Part shown: piece by piece, positions 23,017 through 27,234 of the stretch
Position numbering within the stretch: position 1 is the first letter of the stretch
Layout of the letters: every line of letters begins with the position of its first letter
Source of the DNA: JBBAFM01 sp041655415
GTDB lineage: Bacteria > Bacillota > Clostridia > Peptostreptococcales > JAAYPU01
Length of the DNA stretch: 27,234 bases
NCBI GenBank assembly: GCA_964429195.1
Contig: CAYSBC010000025.1
Span: 1 to 27,234, forward strand
Reading direction: 5' to 3'
Translations under genes and position numbers: made by a program
The notes under the pieces: model-generated
The model's database searches: none
What the model was told of the DNA's origin: nothing
The model's input: the letters and a program-made list of their open reading frames with translations, nothing else

Positions 23017-23295
23017 TTAGCTTAATTGATTTTTCATTTCATTAAAAGAATCCTTTGCTTGCTGCACCTCTTGGCTGTCAGATTTTTTAGTTTTATACCA
23101 TCCTCTTGAAGACATTGCATTGAAGACATCTTCTTGACCTTTGAAGATTTTCTGTTCACATTCACTCAAGACTTTTCTAAGATTAGAGCAAGAGGACTCT
23201 GTAACTCCGGTCGTATAACCTTCAGTTCCATGTTTCTCCGACATCAAAAGGTCATGCATTAATTCCTTTTCTGTCATATTTAAATTCTTTTCCAT
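23017..23295 (-). CDS. CotF-like spore coat protein
   Basis: A 92-residue single-domain member of the Coat F family (PF07875 type), a helical-bundle domain found in spore coat proteins. The hallmarks are MTEKELMHDLLMSEKHGTEG, YTTGVTESSCSNLRKVL, and the closing VFNAMSSRGWYKTKK block. B. subtilis CotF is longer and processed; short one-domain forms are common in clostridia. AGGAGG overlaps the stop of the preceding gene, 12 bases away, so the two are translated from one mRNA. Expected in the spore coat or forespore; the exact layer is unknown. Confidence 0.85.
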   Translation of the reverse strand: MEKNLNMTEKELMHDLLMSEKHGTEGYTTGVTESSCSNLRKVLSECEQKIFKGQEDVFNAMSSRGWYKTKKSDSQEVQQAKDSFNEMKNQLS

Positions 23296-23307
23296 TCTTG
23301 CATCCTC

Positions 23308-23541
23308 CTATTCATGTGAATTTAGATAATTTAATAAATCAGTAAAATTTTGCTTATGGTTTTCTGCCAAGTCATTACATAGCATTTGTAATTCATGATC
23401 ATTGCAAAAACTTGCATACTGAGACGCCTTTTTATTCATCGTAGCTTCATAATTGAGTTGGTCCTTTAAAACTTTTAAATTGTTAGAATCTAATCGTTTT
23501 GATTGATCAGGCTGGTTAGAATTATTTGAAAATAGTGGCAT
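23308..23541 (-). CDS. Small CotF-associated protein
   Basis: A 77-residue soluble protein with no signal peptide. After a polar, Asn/Gln/Ser-rich start of about 17 residues, the chain from LDSNNLKVLKDQLNYEATMN onward looks like a two-helix bundle, with charged and hydrophobic residues spaced as in the Coat F or ferritin-like fold. It forms an operon with the CotF-like gene, and pairs of this kind recur in spore-formers, so a coat role is likely. The family assignment is by context and fold impression, not by a definite motif. AGGAGG precedes the ATG; a sigma-G-like promoter is 37 bases upstream. Confidence 0.65.
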   Translation of the reverse strand: MPLFSNNSNQPDQSKRLDSNNLKVLKDQLNYEATMNKKASQYASFCNDHELQMLCNDLAENHKQNFTDLLNYLNSHE

Positions 23542-23577
23542 TTAAAATTCCTCCTTGATTGATTTTTAAATCCCTAT

Positions 23578-23606
23578 TAGTATGTGAATGTATAAAAAAA
23601 ATATAA
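23578..23606 (-). promoter_or_regulatory. Sigma-G-like promoter of the coat gene pair
   Basis: On minus, TTATA (23606-23602), 17 bases, CATACTA (23584-23578). It matches the forespore sigma-G pattern GHATR / CATnhTA except for the first base, and shares spacing and the exact -10 with the DUF3787 promoter. Confidence 0.6.
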
Positions 23607-23789
23607 CAAGTTAATATTAAGAATACAGGAATAAAAAGTTTTAAAAAAATTTTTAAAAGTATGTTTAAAAAAAATAATGAAGGACATAATAGATAATGAA
23701 CGACAAACCCCTTAAACCCCTATTATATAATATTTATAATCCCCCACTAGAGACATTTCGATTTTCGGAATGTCTCTAACTCATTTGTG
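23607..23789. other. AT-rich intergenic region with a 13-bp hairpin
   Basis: No ORF of note. It contains poly-A/T runs, a perfect palindrome TATTATATAATA (23721-23732), three C-tracts (CCCC, CCCC, CCCCC) and a hairpin at 23749-23777: AGAGACATT pairs with AATGTCTCT, continued inward by T-G, C-G, G-C and A-T pairs around a TTT loop. Neither strand has a T run after the hairpin. A second hairpin, AACTCA/TGAGTT (23778-23783, 23791-23796), abuts it and overlaps the glnS -35 box. Confidence 0.55.
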
Positions 23790-23818
23790 TTGAGTTTAAA
23801 AAAAAGGTATGATATTAT
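23790..23818 (+). promoter_or_regulatory. Promoter of the glnS operon
   Basis: TTGAGT (23790-23795), 17 bases, TATTAT (23813-23818), about 44 bases before the glnS start. The leader is too short for a T-box, and none of the T-box sequence is present. Confidence 0.7.
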
Positions 23819-23861
23819 AGCGGAAGGATAAAGAGAGATAAGGTTAATGAGGAGGATACTA

Positions 23862-25538
23862 ATGAGTAACGATAGAATACAAAGTCAAGAAAATCAAAAA
23901 CAACAAGAAAGCATATCTTCCAATTTTATACAGAACATTATAGACAAGGATTTAGAGAACCAAACTTATGGGGACAGAGTTTATACCAGATTTCCTCCTG
24001 AACCTAATGGCTATTTGCATATAGGGCATGCTAAATCCATATGCCTTAATTTTGGTTTGGCTAAAAATAATAACGGAAAGTGTAACCTGAGGTTTGATGA
24101 TACAAATCCTGAAAAAGAGGATGTAGAATATGTAGAATCGATTAAGGAAGATGTAAAATGGCTAGGTTTTGAGTGGGATGGCCTTTATTTTGCATCATCT
24201 TACTTTGAAAGAATGTATGAATGTGCTGTGAAACTCATAAAAAAGGGGAAAGCTTTTGTATGCGATTTGACAGTTGATGAAATGCGAGAATATAGGGGGA
24301 CTTTGAAAGAACCTGGGAAAAATAGTCCCTATAGGGATAGAAGTGTTGAAGAAAACCTTGACCTCTTTGAAAGAATGCGAAAGGGAGAATTTCAGGAAGG
24401 GGAAAAGGTTTTAAGAGCTAAAATAGATATGAGCTCTCCTAATCTTAATATGAGAGATCCTGTTATTTATCGAATTTCCCACAATGAACATCATAATACA
24501 GGTGATGCTTGGAAAATCTACCCTATGTATGATTTTGCACATCCCTTAGAGGATGCATTTGAAAATATAACTCATTCTGTTTGCACTTTGGAATTTGAAG
24601 ACCACAGACCTTTGTATGAATGGGTACTTCATGAATTAGAATTTGTAGCTCCACCTAAACAAATTGAGTTTGCCCGTCTCAATTTGACTAATACGGTGAT
24701 GAGTAAAAGGTATTTAAAACAGTTGGTGGATAACAAGGATGTTAACGGATGGGATGACCCAAGGATGCCTACGATTGCTGGGCTACGAAGAAGGGGTTAC
24801 ACACCGGAGGCAATCCGAGATTTTTGTGATAGGATAGGAGTGGCAAAGAGCAATAGCACTGTGGATATTGCTTTACTAGAACATTGTATAAGAGAAGATT
24901 TAAAAGAAAAAGTTGAAATGAAAATGGTCATTTTAGAACCGCTCAAGGTGACTATTGCCAATTATCCTAGTGACAAGACAGAATGGATTGATATTGAAAA
25001 CAATAAAGAAGTAGAGGCCATGGGAAATAGAAAAGTCTTATTTTCTAATGAACTCTATATTGAAAAGAGTGATTTCCTAGAGAATCCACCTAAAAAATTC
25101 TTTAGAATGTTCCCTGGAAATGAGGTCCGCTTTAAGGGTGCCTATTTCATAAAATGCGAAGAAGTGATTAAGGATGAAAATGGGGAAGTAATCGAACTAA
25201 AATGTACCTATGACCCTGAAACAAGAAGCGGTAGCGGATTTACAGGAAGAAAAGTAAAGGGTACTATCCACTGGGTTAATGCCAAGGATGCAGTCCCTAT
25301 AAAAATCAATGCCTACGACTATCTAATGATTGATGATGGAAACGGTGAATACATCATGAACCCTGACTCATTAAAGGTATATCATGCTATGGGAGAGGCA
25401 AGCATAAAGGATGCTAAACAAGGTGACCGCTATCAGTTCTTTAGACATGGCTATTTTTATGGGGATCCCATACTAACAAATGAGGAAGAAAAGGTATTTA
25501 ATAGAATTGTATCCTTGAAAAGCTCCTATAACCCATGA
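23862..25538 (+). CDS. glnS: Glutaminyl-tRNA synthetase
   Basis: A class I synthetase that charges tRNA-Gln with glutamine. The 558-residue protein has the HIGH motif within NGYLHIGHAKS (HIGH at 53-56), the KMSKS equivalent VMSKR (279-283) and GlnRS-type blocks RFPPEPNG, RFDDTNPEKED, and DWxGF-like KWLGFEWDG. The C-terminal anticodon-binding beta-barrels are present (about 340-550), and the length is normal. The ATG at 23862 is chosen because GAGGAGG stands six bases before it; the in-frame ATG at 23847 is part of that site. Many Gram-positives lack GlnRS and use GatCAB, so its presence is worth noting. First gene of a likely glnS-truA-yhbY-OYE unit. Confidence 0.96.
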   Translation: MSNDRIQSQENQKQQESISSNFIQNIIDKDLENQTYGDRVYTRFPPEPNGYLHIGHAKSICLNFGLAKNNNGKCNLRFDDTNPEKEDVEYVESIKEDVKWLGFEWDGLYFASSYFERMYECAVKLIKKGKAFVCDLTVDEMREYRGTLKEPGKNSPYRDRSVEENLDLFERMRKGEFQEGEKVLRAKIDMSSPNLNMRDPVIYRISHNEHHNTGDAWKIYPMYDFAHPLEDAFENITHSVCTLEFEDHRPLYEWVLHELEFVAPPKQIEFARLNLTNTVMSKRYLKQLVDNKDVNGWDDPRMPTIAGLRRRGYTPEAIRDFCDRIGVAKSNSTVDIALLEHCIREDLKEKVEMKMVILEPLKVTIANYPSDKTEWIDIENNKEVEAMGNRKVLFSNELYIEKSDFLENPPKKFFRMFPGNEVRFKGAYFIKCEEVIKDENGEVIELKCTYDPETRSGSGFTGRKVKGTIHWVNAKDAVPIKINAYDYLMIDDGNGEYIMNPDSLKVYHAMGEASIKDAKQGDRYQFFRHGYFYGDPILTNEEEKVFNRIVSLKSSYNP

Positions 25539-25554
25539 TGAGGAGGGTTATAGG

Positions 25555-26358
25555 ATGAATGTTCTTTTAATCGTAAAATATGATGGAAGCAACTTTAGCG
25601 GTTGGCAAAGGCTGAGTCATAGAAGAACAGTCCAAGGTGATCTTGAAAGGGTATTATCTAAGCTTTGTCGGCAAAAAATTGAAATAAAGGGAACCGGCAG
25701 AACAGACGCAGGTGTACATGCTTATATGCAGGCAGCCAGCTTTCAGGGAGATTTTCAGATTCCTTTGGATAGATTGAAAATTGCTGCAAATAAAATGCTC
25801 TCCGATGACCTTTATATTGTGGATATTCGAGAAGTGGATGAAAACTTTCATGCCCGATTTGATTGTATAGGAAAGACCTATATTTATAAAATATTAATTT
25901 CTAAGGAAAAAAATGTTTTTTCCAAAAATTACTTTTACAATCTAAAAGATAATCTCAATGTTGATTTAATGAAGGAAGCAGCAAAGTCATTAATCGGGGA
26001 AAAAGACTTTAGATCCTTTATGAGCAGTGGAAGTGACAAGGTAGAAACGATAAGGGAAATTTATAAGATAGACATAAGTGAACATCCTGATCAAAGGCTT
26101 TGGGATGGACAATATCAGTGTCAAGATAAAATAATTCAAATTAAAGTAATCGGTAATGGATTTTTATATAATATGGTAAGAATAATGGTAGGCACTCTAG
26201 TGGATGTTGGAAGCGGGAAAATTGACCCCGATGCTATGAACAAGATCATTGAAAGCAAAGATAGGTCCTTTGCGAAGCATACTGCACCTGCCCAAGGGTT
26301 ATATTTAGAAAAGATATATTTTGATAAAAGAGAATTAGAGGAGAGTATAAAAACATGA
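25555..26358 (+). CDS. truA: tRNA pseudouridine synthase A
   Basis: TruA makes pseudouridine at positions 38-40 of tRNA anticodon stems. The 267-residue protein has the catalytic Asp in GTGRTDAGVHA, the opening VKYDGSNFSGWQR, and family blocks FHARFDCIGKTYIYKI and GNGFLYNMVRIMVGTL. GGAGGG is about ten bases upstream of the ATG and 16 bases separate it from glnS. The stop overlaps the yhbY start as ATGA, so translation is coupled. Genomes of this group often carry more than one truA copy; the ribosomal-operon copy is not in this window. Confidence 0.95.
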   Translation: MNVLLIVKYDGSNFSGWQRLSHRRTVQGDLERVLSKLCRQKIEIKGTGRTDAGVHAYMQAASFQGDFQIPLDRLKIAANKMLSDDLYIVDIREVDENFHARFDCIGKTYIYKILISKEKNVFSKNYFYNLKDNLNVDLMKEAAKSLIGEKDFRSFMSSGSDKVETIREIYKIDISEHPDQRLWDGQYQCQDKIIQIKVIGNGFLYNMVRIMVGTLVDVGSGKIDPDAMNKIIESKDRSFAKHTAPAQGLYLEKIYFDKRELEESIKT

Positions 26359-26645
26359 TAACAAGCAAACAAAGAAGCTATTTAAAGGCTTTGGGAAACA
26401 GGCTAGATCCAGTTGTTCACATAGGGAAGGAAGGTGTAACCCCTAATGTTTTGCAACAAATCAGAGATGTTCTTGAGGCAAGAGAATTAATCAAGGTTAA
26501 ATTACTCGATACAAGCCTATTAGACGCCAAGGAAACTGCTAATGAGGTTTGTGAAAAGGTCAGAGCAGAATATGTACAAAGCATTGGCAATAAATTTATC
26601 ATCTATAAGGAATCGAGAGAAAATAAACAAATTGAATTGCCTTAA
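26355..26645 (+). CDS. yhbY: YhbY/CRM-domain RNA-binding protein
   Basis: A 96-residue protein of the CRS1-YhbY (CRM) domain, which binds RNA and is associated with pre-50S ribosome particles. Visible features are TSKQRSYLKALGNRLDPVVH, IGKEGVTPNVLQQI, and the GxxG-type loop IGNKFIIYKES near the end. Full length for the family. Overlaps truA by four bases (ATGA) and is followed after 26 bases by the old yellow enzyme gene. Confidence 0.9.
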   Translation: MITSKQRSYLKALGNRLDPVVHIGKEGVTPNVLQQIRDVLEARELIKVKLLDTSLLDAKETANEVCEKVRAEYVQSIGNKFIIYKESRENKQIELP

Positions 26646-26671
26646 GGAGTGAACCGAAAGGAGATACAAAG

Positions 26672-27234
26672 TTGAAATATCAAAACCTATTATCAAAAGG
26701 AGCTATAAGCCATTTAGAAATAAAAAATAGGGTTGTCATGTCGCCCATGAGCCCGGGAGTAGCTACTCCTGATGGCAAAGTAACAGATGATACGATTGCC
26801 TATTATGAAGCAAGAGCGAAGGGTGGAGTAGGGCTTATTATTTTGGGTGCCCTTAAAATCAATGATGAGAATGGTACATTTGAAGCTCGTGGATTATCCA
26901 TTGCTCAAGATGAGTACATACCCGGAATAAAGAGAATAGCTGATGCTATTCATCAACATGGAGCAAAGGTTTTTGCTCAAATAGGTCATCCGGGAAGACA
27001 AGCATACTCGAGAATCAATAAAGGGAATCCTTGCGTTGCTCCTAGCGCTATTCCTTGTTCTGTTTGCAGGCAGGAAACAAAGGCTCTTTCTATAAAAGAG
27101 ATTGAAAGCATGGTGCAAGATTTCATACATGCAGCCCAAAGGTTGCAAGCAGCAGGTATGGATGGCGTAGAATTACATGCATCCCATGGATACCTGATTA
27201 ATCAGTTTCTAAGTCCTTATTCCAACAAGAGAAC
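26672..27234 (+). CDS. NADH:flavin oxidoreductase, old yellow enzyme family (partial, 3' end off the right edge)
   Basis: The first 187 codons of an FMN-dependent oxidoreductase, with an N-terminal TIM-barrel domain as in 2,4-dienoyl-CoA reductase or enoate reductase. Visible blocks: LEIKNRVVMSPMSPGVATPD, YYEARAKGGVGLIILGA, FAQIGHPGRQAYS, and AGMDGVELHASHGYLINQFL, which are family standards for FMN and substrate binding. Whether the C-terminal 4Fe-4S and FAD/NADH domains follow cannot be seen. The start is TTG, eight bases after AAAGGAG; no ATG occurs earlier in frame with a ribosome site. It adds another flavoenzyme to the window. Confidence 0.88.
   Translation, partial: MKYQNLLSKGAISHLEIKNRVVMSPMSPGVATPDGKVTDDTIAYYEARAKGGVGLIILGALKINDENGTFEARGLSIAQDEYIPGIKRIADAIHQHGAKVFAQIGHPGRQAYSRINKGNPCVAPSAIPCSVCRQETKALSIKEIESMVQDFIHAAQRLQAAGMDGVELHASHGYLINQFLSPYSNKR

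Noticed and set aside
23701..23748. G-quadruplex on the minus strand
   Set aside because: Only three G-tracts exist, one separated by a loop of over 20 bases; a stable quadruplex needs four.

Overview
The window looks like chromosomal DNA of a low-GC, endospore-forming, anaerobic Gram-positive bacterium, most likely a member of the Clostridia. The signs are strong GGAGG ribosome binding sites, several TTG starts, CotF-type spore coat genes, a DUF3787 gene, a phosphate butyryltransferase, an orphan ferrous-iron transporter, an FMN riboswitch before ribDE(BA)H and a c-di-AMP riboswitch. No transposase, phage gene, CRISPR array, tRNA or rRNA was recognised. The genus cannot be fixed from the sequence.

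Layout. 1-1557 (minus): a phosphate butyryltransferase gene cut by the left edge, and a lipoprotein gene upstream of it. 1703-3758: feoB under a near-perfect Fur box. 3775-7645: a complete riboflavin operon with promoter, FMN riboswitch, attenuator, ribD, ribE, ribBA, ribH and terminator. 7716-13064: a tight four-gene run of HAD phosphatase, ApbE flavin transferase, Nudix hydrolase and a 1058-residue PLD/SF2-helicase/DUF3427 protein. 13112-14901: a promoter, a c-di-AMP (ydaO-type) riboswitch with terminator, and a Re-citrate synthase-like gene. 14884-16821 (minus): lipid kinase, GNAT acetyltransferase and nucleoside diphosphate kinase, the last apparently starting at ATT. 16990-19617: an ABC importer with an NMT1/SsuA-type binding protein. 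19692-20900: structured leader, tadA and a membrane-anchored Ig-like protein. 20949-21224: a rod-shaped fold-back and a DUF3787 gene. 21363-22963: a small SSB-like gene and dinB. 23017-23541 (minus): two coat-type genes behind a sigma-G-like promoter. 23790-27234: glnS, truA, yhbY and an old yellow enzyme family gene cut by the right edge.

How the genes fit together. Flavin recurs: FMN controls the rib operon, a HAD phosphatase just downstream may supply the dephosphorylation step that ribDE(BA)H lack, and ApbE consumes FAD. Nucleotide-pool and DNA maintenance also recur (HAD nucleotidase-like protein, Nudix, PLD-helicase, Ndk, SSB, DinB). The most interesting regulatory link is a second-messenger riboswitch in front of a citrate-synthase-type gene, which would join c-di-AMP, the osmotic and potassium signal, to glutamate precursor supply. 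Two minus-strand genes or gene pairs share the same sigma-G-like promoter architecture, tying the uncharacterised DUF3787 protein to the forespore. All functions are inferred by reading the sequence; no database search was run.
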